Shown here: positions 8,947 through 18,061 of the stretch, one piece after another
Position numbering within the stretch: position 1 is the first letter of the stretch
Layout: each line of letters opens with the position of its first letter
DNA from: Pseudomonadota bacterium
GTDB taxonomy: Bacteria > Pseudomonadota > Gammaproteobacteria > Burkholderiales > Burkholderiaceae_B
NCBI GenBank assembly: GCA_023388835.1
Contig: JAEWFK010000164.1
Coordinates: 24,968 to 88,967 of the forward strand
Direction: 5' to 3'
DNA: 64,000 nucleotides
Notes under the pieces: model-generated
Databases searched by the model: none
Seen by the model: the letters and a program-made list of their open reading frames with translations, nothing else
What the model was told of the DNA's origin: nothing
Translations under genes and position numbers: made by a program

Positions 8947-10575
8947 TCAGGCGGCTTGCGACCACGCTGCGCCCGGCGCCGCGGCGAAAAGCTGGCGGGT
9001 GTACTCATGCCGGGGCGCGGCGAGCAGGTCGGCGGCGGTGGCGAGCTCCACCAGCTTACCCTTCTGCATGACGGCGATCCGGTCGCACAGCTGGGTGGCG
9101 ACGCGCAAGTCGTGCGTGATGAACACCATTGCGAAGCCAAGCTGCTTTTGTAGCGATTCGAACAATTCCAGTACCTGGGCCTGTACCGAAACGTCCAGGG
9201 CCGAGACGGCTTCGTCCGCGATGATGACCTCCGGGTCCATTGCCAGGGCGCGGGCGATGCAGATGCGCTGGCGCTGGCCGCCTGAGAACTGGTGAGGATA
9301 GCGCAACAGGCTGTCCTGGGGCAGCCCTACCAGTTTCATCAGTTCGGCAGCGCGCGTGCGGGCGGTGGCTGCCGGCACACCTGCTTCCACCGGCCCTTCC
9401 GTCAGCGCCTGCATGATCCGGTGCCGTGGGTTCAGAGAACGGAAAGGGTCCTGAAAGATCATCTGGATCCGCCGTCGTATCGGTGTCAGGGCTTTGCCCA
9501 GCAAGGCTGTGATATCGATGCCCTGAAAGAGGATTTCCCCTGAGGTGACGGGATTGGACCGGGTGATGCAGCGGCCCAATGATGATTTTCCGGAGCCCGA
9601 TTCCCCGACGATCCCCAGGATCTCGCCCTTGTCCAGAACAAAGGAAACATCGTCGATGGCGTGAGTCACCCTGCGTTTACCCAGCAGGCTGCGGCTGTCA
9701 TAGGTCAGATGCACGTTCTTTACTTCAAGCAGCGGCGCGTCCTGGCGCTGGCTGCTGAGCTTAGGCCGCCCATGAGGGACGGCGGCCAGCAGCGTGCGGG
9801 TGTACTCATGTTGCGGCGTGGTCAGAACAGCCTGTGCCGTGCCGGTTTCAACGATCTCGCCTTGCTTCATCACGGCCACCCGGTCCGCGATCGTGCGAAC
9901 GACGTCGAAGTCATGCGTGATGAACAGGATGCCGCTGTCGTGCTTTTCCTGAAGTTCCTTGAACAGTTTCAGAACTTGCGCCTGGGTAGTAACGTCAAGA
10001 GCGGTGGTGGGTTCGTCGGCGATGATCAGGACCGGGTCCAGGGCGATGGCCATGGCAATGACGATGCGCTGGCGTTGCCCCCCCGACAACTGATGGGGGT
10101 AGGCATCGATCATGGCGTCAGGTTCTGGCAGGTGGACGTCACGCATCAGCGCCAGCACCTGCTTGCGAATGGCCTCGTCAGACATCTCCGGGCGATGCGT
10201 CTGGATCACTTCCGCGATCTGATCGCCAACCCGCATCAGGGGGTTGAGGGCGGTCATGGGTTCCTGAAACACCATGCTTACCCGGTTGCCCCGCAGTTTG
10301 CGCAAGGTCTGCTCGCCGGCGCCGACGAGTTCCTGGCCGTCCAGGCGGATCGAGCCTTTGGAGATGCTCAATGTGCGGGCGGGCAGCAAGCCTATGACGG
10401 CGGACGCCGTTACGGACTTGCCCGAACCGGATTCGCCGATCAGGCAGAATATTTCGCGCTTTCTGATGGCGAGATGGACATCGCGCACGATGGAGGCGGT
10501 TTTATCTTGTGCGCGATTCGTGACTTCCAGGTTCTCGATTTCCAGGATGATGTCAGTGGATATGTGCTCAGTCAT
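8947..10575 (-). CDS. Peptide-type ABC transporter, fused DppD-DppF ATPase
   Basis: Two ABC ATPase modules in one chain, as in GsiA or YejF. Module 1: Walker A GESGSGKS at residues 47-54, signature LSGGQRQRI, Walker [14 protein letters not shown]. Module 2 (from about residue 280): Walker [10 protein letters not shown], signature FSGGQRQRI, Walker [14 protein letters not shown]. Both have switch histidines (FITHDF, FITHDL). ATG at 10575 overlaps the DppC-like stop by 8 bases. Length is 542 residues. It drives the importer made by the two permease genes and the binding protein upstream. Module 2 has EA in place of the usual EP after Walker B (DEAVSALD), which is common in this family. Confidence 0.95.
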   Translation of the reverse strand: MTEHISTDIILEIENLEVTNRAQDKTASIVRDVHLAIRKREIFCLIGESGSGKSVTASAVIGLLPARTLSISKGSIRLDGQELVGAGEQTLRKLRGNRVSMVFQEPMTALNPLMRVGDQIAEVIQTHRPEMSDEAIRKQVLALMRDVHLPEPDAMIDAYPHQLSGGQRQRIVIAMAIALDPVLIIADEPTTALDVTTQAQVLKLFKELQEKHDSGILFITHDFDVVRTIADRVAVMKQGEIVETGTAQAVLTTPQHEYTRTLLAAVPHGRPKLSSQRQDAPLLEVKNVHLTYDSRSLLGKRRVTHAIDDVSFVLDKGEILGIVGESGSGKSSLGRCITRSNPVTSGEILFQGIDITALLGKALTPIRRRIQMIFQDPFRSLNPRHRIMQALTEGPVEAGVPAATARTRAAELMKLVGLPQDSLLRYPHQFSGGQRQRICIARALAMDPEVIIADEAVSALDVSVQAQVLELFESLQKQLGFAMVFITHDLRVATQLCDRIAVMQKGKLVELATAADLLAAPRHEYTRQLFAAAPGAAWSQAA

Positions 10576-11404
10576 GCGTTCTCCCGGCCATTTTTGGATC
10601 GAGCCGATCGCGCAGACCGTCGCCCAGCACATTCACGGCAAGTACGGTGAGGGCCAGAAATATTCCCGGCGCAGTGGTGACCCATGGCGCTCTCTGGAAG
10701 ACCGGCCGGCCTTCCGCCATGATGTTGCCGAAGGTCGGGGTCTGCGGAGGGAAGCCTACGCCCAGGAAGCCCAGCGCCGCCTCCAGCAGGATGGCAGCGG
10801 CAAAAACGTAGCTGGCCTGGACGATGAGGGGCGGCAGGCAGTTCGGCAAGATATGGCGCCACATGACCTTGTAGCGCGGGATGCCCAGCCCGATCGCAGC
10901 CTCAATGTAGGCTTCTTCGCGCAAGGTCAGGACGACGCCACGCACCAGACGGACCACGCGCGGGATTTCCGGCAAGGTGATGGCCAGTACCACGGAATAG
11001 AGATTGGCCCCGATGAGGGACACGAGAGCGATAGCCAGCAGAATGCCGGGAATCGCCATCAAGCCGTCCATGATGCGCATGAGGATGCGATCCCAGAAGC
11101 GCGAGGCTCCGGCGATCAGGCCGATCAGTGCACCGATGGCAATGGTCCCGCCGGCGGCAAGCAGGCCTATCAGCAAAGAAGTACGGCTTCCGTAAAGAAC
11201 CCGGGAGAACAGATCCCGTCCCAGTGCGTCGGTGCCGAACCAGAAATCCGCGCCAGGCGGCCGCAGACGCAGACGGGGCTGCATCAGTGAAGGGTCGGTC
11301 GAGGTGATGAAGGGCGTCAGCAGGCTGATGAGCAGCATGATCAGCAATGCGATGGAGCCGATGAGCGCCAGCTTGTTATGACGGAGAAGCGAGAATACTT
11401 TCAT
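10568..11404 (-). CDS. Peptide-type ABC transporter permease (DppC-like)
   Basis: Inner-membrane permease, BPD_transp_1 family, with the DppC N-terminal helix (KLALIGSIALLIMLLISLL) before the transport domain. The conserved motif FWFGTDALGRDLFSRVLYGSR and the EAA loop (EAYIEAAIGLGIPRYKVMW) are present; about six membrane segments. ATG at 11404 (278 residues) has GGAG about nine bases upstream. A TTG at 11425 overlapping the DppB-like stop by four bases (TTGA) would add seven residues and is a fair alternative. Forms a heterodimer with the next upstream gene product. Substrate may be a peptide, an opine or another amide; the specificity lies in the binding protein. Confidence 0.93.
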   Translation of the reverse strand: MKVFSLLRHNKLALIGSIALLIMLLISLLTPFITSTDPSLMQPRLRLRPPGADFWFGTDALGRDLFSRVLYGSRTSLLIGLLAAGGTIAIGALIGLIAGASRFWDRILMRIMDGLMAIPGILLAIALVSLIGANLYSVVLAITLPEIPRVVRLVRGVVLTLREEAYIEAAIGLGIPRYKVMWRHILPNCLPPLIVQASYVFAAAILLEAALGFLGVGFPPQTPTFGNIMAEGRPVFQRAPWVTTAPGIFLALTVLAVNVLGDGLRDRLDPKMAGRTHD

Positions 11405-11421
11405 GTGTCGTGGCTCCGCAT

Positions 11422-12360
11422 TCAATAGCTGATGCGTGGGTCGATGACGACATAGCAGATGTCTATGAACAGATTGATCAAGATATAGACAAGCGAGAAA
11501 AGCAGGATCACTCCTTGTACGACGGGGAAGTCGCGCGCAAGGACGGCATCGATGGTCAGGCGGCCCAGCCCGGGCAGATTGAAGACGCTCTCCGTGATGA
11601 CGACGCCGCTGATCAGGAATGCGACGCCAATCCCGATGACGGTGATGATTGGAACGGCGGCATTGCGCAGGACGTGGCGCATCAGGATTTTGGTCTCGCT
11701 GACGCCTTTGGCGCGGGCGGTGCGCACAAAGTCTTCGTTCAGTATTTCAAGCACACTGGTGCGGGTGACCCGTGCGATGAGTGACATATAGAACACGGAC
11801 AGTGCGATGGTGGGCAGGATGAGGTGTTGGGTGAAGAGCCAGAAATCCATATGCGGACTGACATAGCCCTGCACGGGGAACCAGCCGACCCACACCGAGA
11901 AAAACAGGATGAGGAGATAGCCCACGACGAAACTGGGTATCGAGAAACCGGTGACGGCAAACAGCATCACGGCGCGATCTACCCAGGTGTTGTGCTTCCA
12001 GGCAGCCAGGATGCCCAGAGGCACAGCCAGCACTATCGTGAGGACGGCGGCCGACAGCGACAACAGCAATGTCGACTCCAGGCGATCGCCGATGAGATGG
12101 GATACTGGCAGGCTGGATACGATGGATGTGCCCAGGTCTCCGCTCAGCAACGCGCCTATCCACTTGAAATACTGAACGATGAGTGAATCATTCAGGCCGA
12201 GTTGCTGGCGCAGTGCAGCGACGGCCTCGGGCGTCGCCATATCTCCGGCCAGGATGGTCGCGGGGTCGCCCGTTATCCGTACCAGCAGGAAGACGAGCGT
12301 GATCACCACCAGCATGACGGGAAGCGACGACAGGAGGCGTCTCAGGATGAAAATTACCAT
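11422..12360 (-). CDS. Peptide-type ABC transporter permease (DppB-like)
   Basis: Starts with the canonical DppB N-terminus (FILRRLLSSLPVMLVVITLVF) and continues through RITGDPA, LNDSLIVQYFKW, GDLGTSI and LILPTIALS to the EAA loop (RTARAKGVSETKI). Six membrane helices over 312 residues, a normal length. It lies 93 bp after the substrate-binding protein gene. That gap shows no convincing hairpin to me, though binding-protein genes often end in one that lowers expression of the permeases. Partner of the DppC-like protein encoded immediately downstream. Confidence 0.94.
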   Translation of the reverse strand: MVIFILRRLLSSLPVMLVVITLVFLLVRITGDPATILAGDMATPEAVAALRQQLGLNDSLIVQYFKWIGALLSGDLGTSIVSSLPVSHLIGDRLESTLLLSLSAAVLTIVLAVPLGILAAWKHNTWVDRAVMLFAVTGFSIPSFVVGYLLILFFSVWVGWFPVQGYVSPHMDFWLFTQHLILPTIALSVFYMSLIARVTRTSVLEILNEDFVRTARAKGVSETKILMRHVLRNAAVPIITVIGIGVAFLISGVVITESVFNLPGLGRLTIDAVLARDFPVVQGVILLFSLVYILINLFIDICYVVIDPRISY

Positions 12361-12453
12361 GATGCGAAGCCTGTGAAAGGGACGGGTTCAACCGTTTCCA
12401 ATGCGGAGCCGGCGACCACTGTGACATGGCCACCGTTTCCGTATTGCGCTGAA

Positions 12454-14040
12454 TCAGTTTTTCTTCTCGATGCCCCAGAACACCACGACCGGCGCCTTGA
12501 GCAGCGGCGTGACATTGTTGCGGTGCGCGGAGAAATCGTTATAGGTGCCCAGCGGAATGTAAAAGACCTCGTCATAGGCCAGCGCCTGGATGCGCTCGGC
12601 GACGCGAGCGCGTTCACCCTTGTCGGTAGCGCGGGCAAACTCATCCTTCAATTTCTCCATCTCGTCGCTTTCCGACCAGCCGGCATAGCCCACCAATCCA
12701 CGGCCATCGAGGTTCAGGTTCGACAGGGGAGAAATCAGGTCCAGGGTATTCCAGCTGCCGTAAGCCAGGCTCCAGCCGCCTTGTTCTACGGGGTCGGTCC
12801 GGCCCCGGCGGGTGAGGAAGGTTGCCCAATCCATCGCCTGCATCTCGGCGTTCATGCCGATTGTCTGCATGGCTTGCACCGCCATGGGGGCGAGTGCGGA
12901 TACCGGTGGGTAATCCGTTGCGTGCAGTGCGACGGTCTTCTGGTTGGTGTAACCGCTTTCTTTCAGCAGCTTCTTGGCGGTTTCGTAATCGGGTTGGTCC
13001 TTGGTGTGTACGACACCCACATCGGAGGCAAGGTCGCTGGTGCACCCGAACAGGGCGCCGCAGACGGAGTAGGCGTCCGGATTACCGACCTGAGCGTCCA
13101 TGAAGTCGCGCTGGCTGATGGAGTGCAGCAAGGCCTGGCGCACCAGTTTGTTGTTGAATGGAGGCTGCTGCCAGTTCAGACGCAAGGTGGGCGTCGTGGT
13201 GCTGCTGAGACGCTGGACCACAACGCCGGGAGCGTTTTCAAGGCTTTCCATGACGTCGGGGTAGACCAGTTCGATATAGTCGACTTCGCCTTTGATAAGC
13301 GCATTGGCCTCGGTCTGAATGTCGGGCAGTGACAGCCAGACGACACGGTCGACCTTGACCTCCTTGCCTCCGGCCAGGCCGCTGGCCGGTTCCGGGCGCG
13401 GGCGATAGTCGGGATTGCGCTCGTACACCACTTGCAGGCCGGGGCGGTATTCGTTGGCTACGAAGCGGAAGGGGCCGGAGCCGACGACTTCGGTGATGGG
13501 CTCGCTGGCAGGCTGCTTGGCAAGGCGTTCGGGCATGATGAACGGTACCAGAGAGCTGGCTTTGCTCAGACCATCGATCACGGATCCGAAGGGTTCCTTC
13601 AGAATAATCTGAAAGGTCTTGTCGTCCACTTCCTTCAGATCGTCGGTCATGGTCAACATGCGCACGCCGGTCAGGTCGCGTTCGGCCCAGCGGCGGATGG
13701 AAGCAATGGCATCGCGCGATGTGACGTCGCTGCCGTCATGGAACTTCAGGCCGTCGCGAAGCGTGAAGGTGTAGGTCAGACCGTCGTCGGAAGCCTGCCA
13801 AGTGTCGACCATCTGAGGCTGGAGCTGCAGGTTTTCATCTAACGCGAACAGCGTGTCGTAAACCATGTAGCCATGGTTACGAGTGATGTAGGCGGTGGTC
13901 GCGATGGGGTCGAGCAGTCGCAGGGGTGCTTGTGCGGCCACTCGGATTGTCGTCGGTTCGTTCGCGACTGCGATGCCGCTGGTAAGCGCGGTTGCCAAGC
14001 CTGAAATAAAAATGGCCGCGCACGTTTTTTTGATGTTCAT
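12454..14040 (-). CDS. Periplasmic peptide-type substrate-binding protein (SBP_bac_5)
   Basis: High-affinity receptor of the importer. A signal peptide (residues 1 to about 26, ending AVA-NE) precedes the mature family-5 extracellular solute-binding fold. Conserved points are the early LDPIATTAYITRN segment, VYDTLFALDENLQLQPQM, the TFTLRDGLKFHDG motif and EPFGSVIDGLS. Length is 528 residues. ATG at 14040 is preceded by a very strong Shine-Dalgarno (AAGGAGGAG, about four to six bases away), consistent with high receptor synthesis. It is the third gene of the operon, 23 bp after the small AtuA-related gene. Ligand unknown. Confidence 0.93.
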   Translation of the reverse strand: MNIKKTCAAIFISGLATALTSGIAVANEPTTIRVAAQAPLRLLDPIATTAYITRNHGYMVYDTLFALDENLQLQPQMVDTWQASDDGLTYTFTLRDGLKFHDGSDVTSRDAIASIRRWAERDLTGVRMLTMTDDLKEVDDKTFQIILKEPFGSVIDGLSKASSLVPFIMPERLAKQPASEPITEVVGSGPFRFVANEYRPGLQVVYERNPDYRPRPEPASGLAGGKEVKVDRVVWLSLPDIQTEANALIKGEVDYIELVYPDVMESLENAPGVVVQRLSSTTTPTLRLNWQQPPFNNKLVRQALLHSISQRDFMDAQVGNPDAYSVCGALFGCTSDLASDVGVVHTKDQPDYETAKKLLKESGYTNQKTVALHATDYPPVSALAPMAVQAMQTIGMNAEMQAMDWATFLTRRGRTDPVEQGGWSLAYGSWNTLDLISPLSNLNLDGRGLVGYAGWSESDEMEKLKDEFARATDKGERARVAERIQALAYDEVFYIPLGTYNDFSAHRNNVTPLLKAPVVVFWGIEKKN

Positions 14041-14063
14041 GTCTCCTCCTTGGGTTTTTACTG

Positions 14064-14405
14064 TCAATTCACAAGATGCCGGGGAACCGTGATGGCGGCT
14101 CCGAGCAAGCGGAAAGAAAGGCTCTTTCCGTGTCCGTCCAGTCCTAGGCTGCTGTTGACGCCGCCTTCGAGTACGTTGTGGATGACGAAGTTGAATGCGT
14201 CGATACGAGGCAGGTCGTAGCGCACCACCTGGGACGGGGATCGATCACAGAACAGCTGCTGCACCCTGTCAGCGGTCAGCTGATCCTTCAGAAGCTCGAA
14301 GTATTCCGGCTTGAAGCAAAATACGCCTATGTTCAGAACATTTCCTTTGTCGCCTGAGCGGGCGTGGGCGAGTTGGCGTAGCGTGATGGTGAGTGTGTCT
14401 TCCAT
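14064..14405 (-). CDS. AtuA-related small protein (C-terminal partner of AtuA-like protein)
   Basis: A 113-residue protein matching the small domain that follows AtuA/DUF1446 proteins, either fused at their C-terminus or encoded separately. Recognisable stretches are LRQLAHARSGDKGNVLNIGV near the start and FNFVIHNVLEGGVNSSLGLD near the end. ATG at 14405 lies 8 bp after the stop of the large AtuA-like gene, so the two chains are surely co-expressed and may form a complex. Biochemical role unknown; in acyclic terpene use the AtuA locus supports citronellol/geraniol breakdown, but linkage here to a peptide importer and amidase argues for a different substrate. Confidence 0.8.
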   Translation of the reverse strand: MEDTLTITLRQLAHARSGDKGNVLNIGVFCFKPEYFELLKDQLTADRVQQLFCDRSPSQVVRYDLPRIDAFNFVIHNVLEGGVNSSLGLDGHGKSLSFRLLGAAITVPRHLVN

Positions 14406-14413
14406 CAGAATCT

Positions 14414-15772
14414 CTATAGGTAGGAAATCCGGGGAGTGATCAGGCTGCGTTCGATGACGCACGATGTCGTAGCCAGCCTGGAAGACAGACGGGTGCGCAC
14501 CCCGGCGCCGCCAGCCGGTCCGGAGCAATACAGAGCTTCCACTTCTTCCAAGAGATATCGGGCATGGGTTTGATCGGGGCTGGACAGCGCGAACCGGACC
14601 CGTATGTCACGGCTGTTGCTGCCTTCGCTGATCTCATCATGGAATTTTTCGTTGCTGCCCAGCACGCTGAGAGCGCCGATGAAGTCGATTCGGGGTGCGC
14701 TGTCCGGGTATCGCTGTCGCACGCGCTCGCGGATGATGCGGGCGGCAAGCTGAGCGCGCCCCATGGCGTTGTCCCCGGCGTATGAAATTTCACCCTCCGC
14801 CAGCGTGCCACTTTCCACGCAGACCGTCGCTTTCAGTCGTTCTGGCCGAGGCGCGCCGCGCGCGCCACTTACCCGGACCCGGTCGGGGCCATCCTGGTGA
14901 AGCGTCACTCCGGTCACATCGAGTACGACATCGGGAGTGAGATAGCAGGCCGGGTCGTGAATTTCATACAGCAGCTGCTCTTTGACGGTGCGGAGATCGA
15001 CAATTCCACCCGTGCCTTCCGGCTTGGTGATGACGCATTCGCCGTTCCGACCGATTTCGGCGATTGGATAGCCGATATTGGCCATGTCCGGCACATCTTT
15101 GATGCCCGGGTCGGCAAAATAGCCGCCGGTGACCTGAGCGCCGCATTCGATGAGATGTCCCGCCAGGGTGCCGGTGGCCAGCATGTCCCAATCGTCTTCG
15201 GCGATCTTGAACGCATGAATCATCGGACCCAGTACCAAAGAGGGATCGGCAACCCTGCCGGTGATGACGATGTCAACGCCGGCATCAAGCGCCTCGGCGA
15301 TTTGGAAGGCGCCGAGATAGGCATTGGCCGACACCAGGCGACTATCGTCCCGCAGCACGCCGGCCGGAAGCTCGCGTTCTCGGAGTTCGGAGAGATTCAA
15401 GGTGTCGATCAGATCGTCGCCTTCTACGATGGCGATGCGTGGCAACGGCCCGCCTTGACGCTGTGCGATCTCTTGGATGAGGCGGGCGGCCGCACGGGGA
15501 TTCGCCGCGCCGAAGTTGCTAACGATCCGGATGTTGGAAGCCAGGCACTCCTGCAATACGGGCTCGATGTAGGAGCGCAGCCTGGGCGCATACCCTTTGT
15601 CCGGATCGCCGGCTCGCAATAATTGAGCGGCGGCAAGTGTTCGTTCGGCGAGTGTTTCGTAGACGAGAAAGCGAGGGCCGGGGCAGGTTTTCAGTTGCCG
15701 GACGACCGCTTCCGCTGCGTCGCTGCGGTCGCCGCCAAAACCCGCGCCGGCGCCGACGTAAATTTTCTCCAT
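14414..15772 (-). CDS. AtuA-like (DUF1446) family protein
   Basis: 452 residues of the acyclic terpene utilisation AtuA/DUF1446 family. Characteristic parts are the N-terminal VGAGAGFGGDRSDAA, the middle NFGAANPRAAARL, VSANAYLGAFQIAEALD and VITGRVADPSLVLGPMIH, and GHLIECGAQVTGGYF. The family is widespread in catabolic clusters, yet its reaction is not established to my knowledge. First gene of the operon, transcribed from the promoter at 15807-15836, and followed closely by its small partner. The downstream importer and amidase make it likely that this pair acts on an amide- or acid-containing nutrient (inference). No membrane segments. Confidence 0.87.
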   Translation of the reverse strand: MEKIYVGAGAGFGGDRSDAAEAVVRQLKTCPGPRFLVYETLAERTLAAAQLLRAGDPDKGYAPRLRSYIEPVLQECLASNIRIVSNFGAANPRAAARLIQEIAQRQGGPLPRIAIVEGDDLIDTLNLSELRERELPAGVLRDDSRLVSANAYLGAFQIAEALDAGVDIVITGRVADPSLVLGPMIHAFKIAEDDWDMLATGTLAGHLIECGAQVTGGYFADPGIKDVPDMANIGYPIAEIGRNGECVITKPEGTGGIVDLRTVKEQLLYEIHDPACYLTPDVVLDVTGVTLHQDGPDRVRVSGARGAPRPERLKATVCVESGTLAEGEISYAGDNAMGRAQLAARIIRERVRQRYPDSAPRIDFIGALSVLGSNEKFHDEISEGSNSRDIRVRFALSSPDQTHARYLLEEVEALYCSGPAGGAGVRTRLSSRLATTSCVIERSLITPRISYL

Positions 15773-15806
15773 GTTGTCTCCGACTTCTATTCGTCTTTTG
15801 GATAGG

Positions 15807-15836
15807 ATTTTAGGAAGCAGGGATATATACAGTCAA
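15807..15836 (-). promoter_or_regulatory. Sigma-70-type promoter of the AtuA/ABC/amidase operon
   Basis: On the minus strand, TTGACT (15836-15831) and TAAAAT (15812-15807) are separated by 18 bp, predicting a start near 15800 and a leader of about 28 bases before the ATG at 15772. The dyad at 15842-15858 lies just upstream of the -35, the position where LysR-type activators bind. Prediction by eye. Confidence 0.6.
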
Positions 15837-15841
15837 ATAAC

Positions 15842-15858
15842 TTAATCCTTGTGATTAA
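15842..15858. promoter_or_regulatory. Candidate LysR-type regulator binding dyad
   Basis: TTAATC (15842-15847), five-base spacer, GATTAA (15853-15858): a perfect 6-bp inverted repeat in an AT-rich island. It is slightly longer than the textbook T-N11-A. It abuts the -35 of the minus-strand operon and overlaps the -35 of the lysR promoter (TTGTGA, 15849-15854), fitting activation of the operon together with autorepression. Confidence 0.6.
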
Positions 15859-15877
15859 TAGGTCAAGGCGATATATT
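15849..15877 (+). promoter_or_regulatory. Sigma-70-type promoter of the lysR gene
   Basis: TTGTGA (15849-15854) and TATATT (15872-15877) with 17-bp spacing, predicting a start near 15884, about 54 bases ahead of the ATG at 15938. Its -35 is embedded in the dyad, so bound regulator would hinder polymerase. Confidence 0.55.
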
Positions 15878-15937
15878 TTTGTCGCGGGCATAAGAGAGAG
15901 CCTGCTCCGAGCCCGTAAACTAGCCAGACCATCTCGT

Positions 15938-16849
15938 ATGAATATCACCTTGCGCCAGCTAGAAATCCTTATCGCCGTCGGAGAGATGGTCAGCTTCAGT
16001 AAAGCGGCGGATGCGCTGGGCGTCACCCAGCCTTCCGTCAGCGAATCGATACGTCGCCTTGAGTATGAGCTGGGTGTGGTGCTGTTCGAACGCACGACTC
16101 GTTCGCTGGTCTTGACTCCGGATGGTCAGAAGACCATGGAAATTGCCAGAGATATGCTGGCCAACTTCCGCAGCGGCGTGCGGGCGATTCAGTCGCGCAT
16201 GTCGCAACCCGAGCGCCGACTGGTGATCGCCAGCCTGCCTTCCATCACAGTCGCATTGCTGCCTCGGGCGTTAAAGGTGCTTGGGAAGCAATTCCCTCAT
16301 GTAGAAGTGGTAGTGCATGACGTCCGGCACGAAGACGCCATTCGTCTGCTGATCGACGGTATCGCGCACGTGGCCCTGACGGCGAACCTCACTCGGGATG
16401 AGCAGCTCGAATTCCTGCATTTCGGGAATGATCCCGTGGTGTTGGTCTGCCGGCGCGATCATGAACTTTATCTGCAAGCGGCGACTCCCACTTGGGAACA
16501 GGTGGCCGGATATCCGTTCGTCGGCTTGGCGAAGAGTTCGTCAGTGCGTATGCTGACCGACCTGGCGTTTCTGCAGGAAGACCTGGTCTGTACGCCCGCC
16601 TACGAGGTGGGGCAGATTCCCTCGGCAATCGCTCTGGTGGAGGCGGGTCTCGGCGTGACTGCGCTGCCTACGCTGACCCTCGCCATGATGAGAAATCAGG
16701 AGATCGCTGTGCGGCCGATCTCGCCGCTGATCCGCCGACTACCGGGGGCGGTGTTGTTGCGTAAGCGGAAGGTCGATCCAGTACTGCAAAGCCTGATAGA
16801 CCTGCTGCAGGAAGCATTCGAAAAGCAGGTGTCCTCTCTGTCCTGCTGA
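15938..16849 (+). CDS. LysR-family transcriptional regulator
   Basis: Regulator of the divergent AtuA/ABC/amidase operon (inference from position). The N-terminal winged helix-turn-helix spans about residues 1-60 (LRQLEILIAVGEMVSFSKAA, then LGVTQPSVSESIRRLE and LFERT). It is followed by the linker helix and a LysR substrate-binding domain from about residue 90 (RLVIASLPSI, GLGVTALPTL). ATG at 15938 gives 303 residues, standard for the family; the frame is open back to 15851, but that part lies over the predicted promoter. The effector is presumably the imported substrate or a breakdown product. Confidence 0.93.
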   Translation: MNITLRQLEILIAVGEMVSFSKAADALGVTQPSVSESIRRLEYELGVVLFERTTRSLVLTPDGQKTMEIARDMLANFRSGVRAIQSRMSQPERRLVIASLPSITVALLPRALKVLGKQFPHVEVVVHDVRHEDAIRLLIDGIAHVALTANLTRDEQLEFLHFGNDPVVLVCRRDHELYLQAATPTWEQVAGYPFVGLAKSSSVRMLTDLAFLQEDLVCTPAYEVGQIPSAIALVEAGLGVTALPTLTLAMMRNQEIAVRPISPLIRRLPGAVLLRKRKVDPVLQSLIDLLQEAFEKQVSSLSC

Positions 16850-16902
16850 TGCTCCTTCGAACAGGCTGACACTCCGCATCACAGAATACTTAGCCCTTAT
16901 TT

Positions 16903-18054
16903 TTACCGTTGAGCGAGGGCGGGTTGCATGCCGGTGGCTTCCTGGATGCGGATGGATGCGTTGACAGCGGCCGTGCGCGTGGGATAGGGGCCGATGCGCA
17001 CGCGGTGCAGCCCGTTGTTCGTGTCGATATGCGCATCGCGGCTTTCCACCTGCTCGATTTCCGTGTTCAGGCGGTTGGCAAGCTGGTCGGCTGAGATGTA
17101 GCTGCTGAAGGCGCCGAACTGCAGGTAGATACCCTCGGCGGGAGAATCGGTCACCGTGGGTGCGATCGCTCGGCGGGCCGGCGCGGCATGCGCGGAAGCA
17201 ACGCGTGGCTGCATCGGTTCCTGGGCTTGCGGCTCGAGGGCCGCCAGGGCGTCCGGCGTGATTGTCGACGTGGGCACCGCAGCAGGAATCGGCGTGGCCG
17301 CCACCGTGGCAGGTTCGGTAACCGGCGCAGCGCTCACGGATGCCGCATTTCCAGGCGCCGCCGATGGCGCCGCGCGGGCGACGATAGCCGTCGATTTTTC
17401 GGGGGCTGGAGGCGTGGCCGCCGCCACGGTGGTGGGCCGGCTGCGTGTAGCCATGTTCAAGCCTTTGCGGATATCAGCATGGGTGATGGCCTCGACCACC
17501 ACCACATCGCTGCCGTGCCCGATGATGCCCAGCCGCGCCGCGGCCGCGTAGGACAGATCGATGACTCGCCCGCGCAGGAACGGCCCACGGTCGTTCACAC
17601 GTACGATCACAGATCGGCCGCTTCTCTCGTGCGTGACGCGTGCATAGCTGGGCAGCGGCAATGTGGGATGGGCCGCCGTCATGGTGTACATGTCGTAGGT
17701 TTCGCCATTGGCGGTCTTCTGCCCATGGAACTTGCGGCCATACCACGAGGCGACGCCCCGCTGGCGCAAGGCCGTGCTGGCGCTCACTGGAACGAAACGC
17801 TGACCCAGAACTGTGTACGGCCGGAAGTTCGCCGCGTTGTGCCGCTCGATACGGGGCACGGCGTCCGGGATGTTCTCGATGCCCGGGGGAATATTGCTGC
17901 CTGGGCCGTCATCCATGTAATAACCGCCGCCCGTCGTTCGTGCGGAAGGGTGTTTTGGGGGTGAGCTGCACCCCGCGATCATGGCGCCCACAATCAGGAG
18001 CACGGGCAGTATCCGGTACTGGAATGTCGTCGAGAGCGTCGTGGTCATTGTCAA
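16903..18054 (-). CDS. rlpA: RlpA-like septal ring lytic transglycosylase lipoprotein with SPOR domain
   Basis: Outer-membrane lipoprotein that cleaves denuded glycan strands at the septum. Lipobox MIAGC with Cys29. The double-psi beta-barrel domain (about residues 95-200) contains GVASWYGRKFHG, KTANGE and VRVNDRGPF, including the conserved catalytic-type Asp. A Pro/Ala-rich linker (about 210-305) leads to a C-terminal SPOR domain (YLQFGAFSS ... VRIGPYPTR) that binds denuded peptidoglycan. Length is 383 residues. It follows rapZ by 7 bp on the same strand. The linker is unusually rich in Ala/Pro/Thr but shows no frameshift. Confidence 0.93.
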   Translation of the reverse strand: MTMTTTLSTTFQYRILPVLLIVGAMIAGCSSPPKHPSARTTGGGYYMDDGPGSNIPPGIENIPDAVPRIERHNAANFRPYTVLGQRFVPVSASTALRQRGVASWYGRKFHGQKTANGETYDMYTMTAAHPTLPLPSYARVTHERSGRSVIVRVNDRGPFLRGRVIDLSYAAAARLGIIGHGSDVVVVEAITHADIRKGLNMATRSRPTTVAAATPPAPEKSTAIVARAAPSAAPGNAASVSAAPVTEPATVAATPIPAAVPTSTITPDALAALEPQAQEPMQPRVASAHAAPARRAIAPTVTDSPAEGIYLQFGAFSSYISADQLANRLNTEIEQVESRDAHIDTNNGLHRVRIGPYPTRTAAVNASIRIQEATGMQPALAQR

Positions 18055-18061
18055 TCGATGT

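Noticed and set aside
9661..11290. Plus-strand frames of 329 and 338 residues
   Set aside because: Both are shadows of the fused ABC ATPase and the DppC-like permease.
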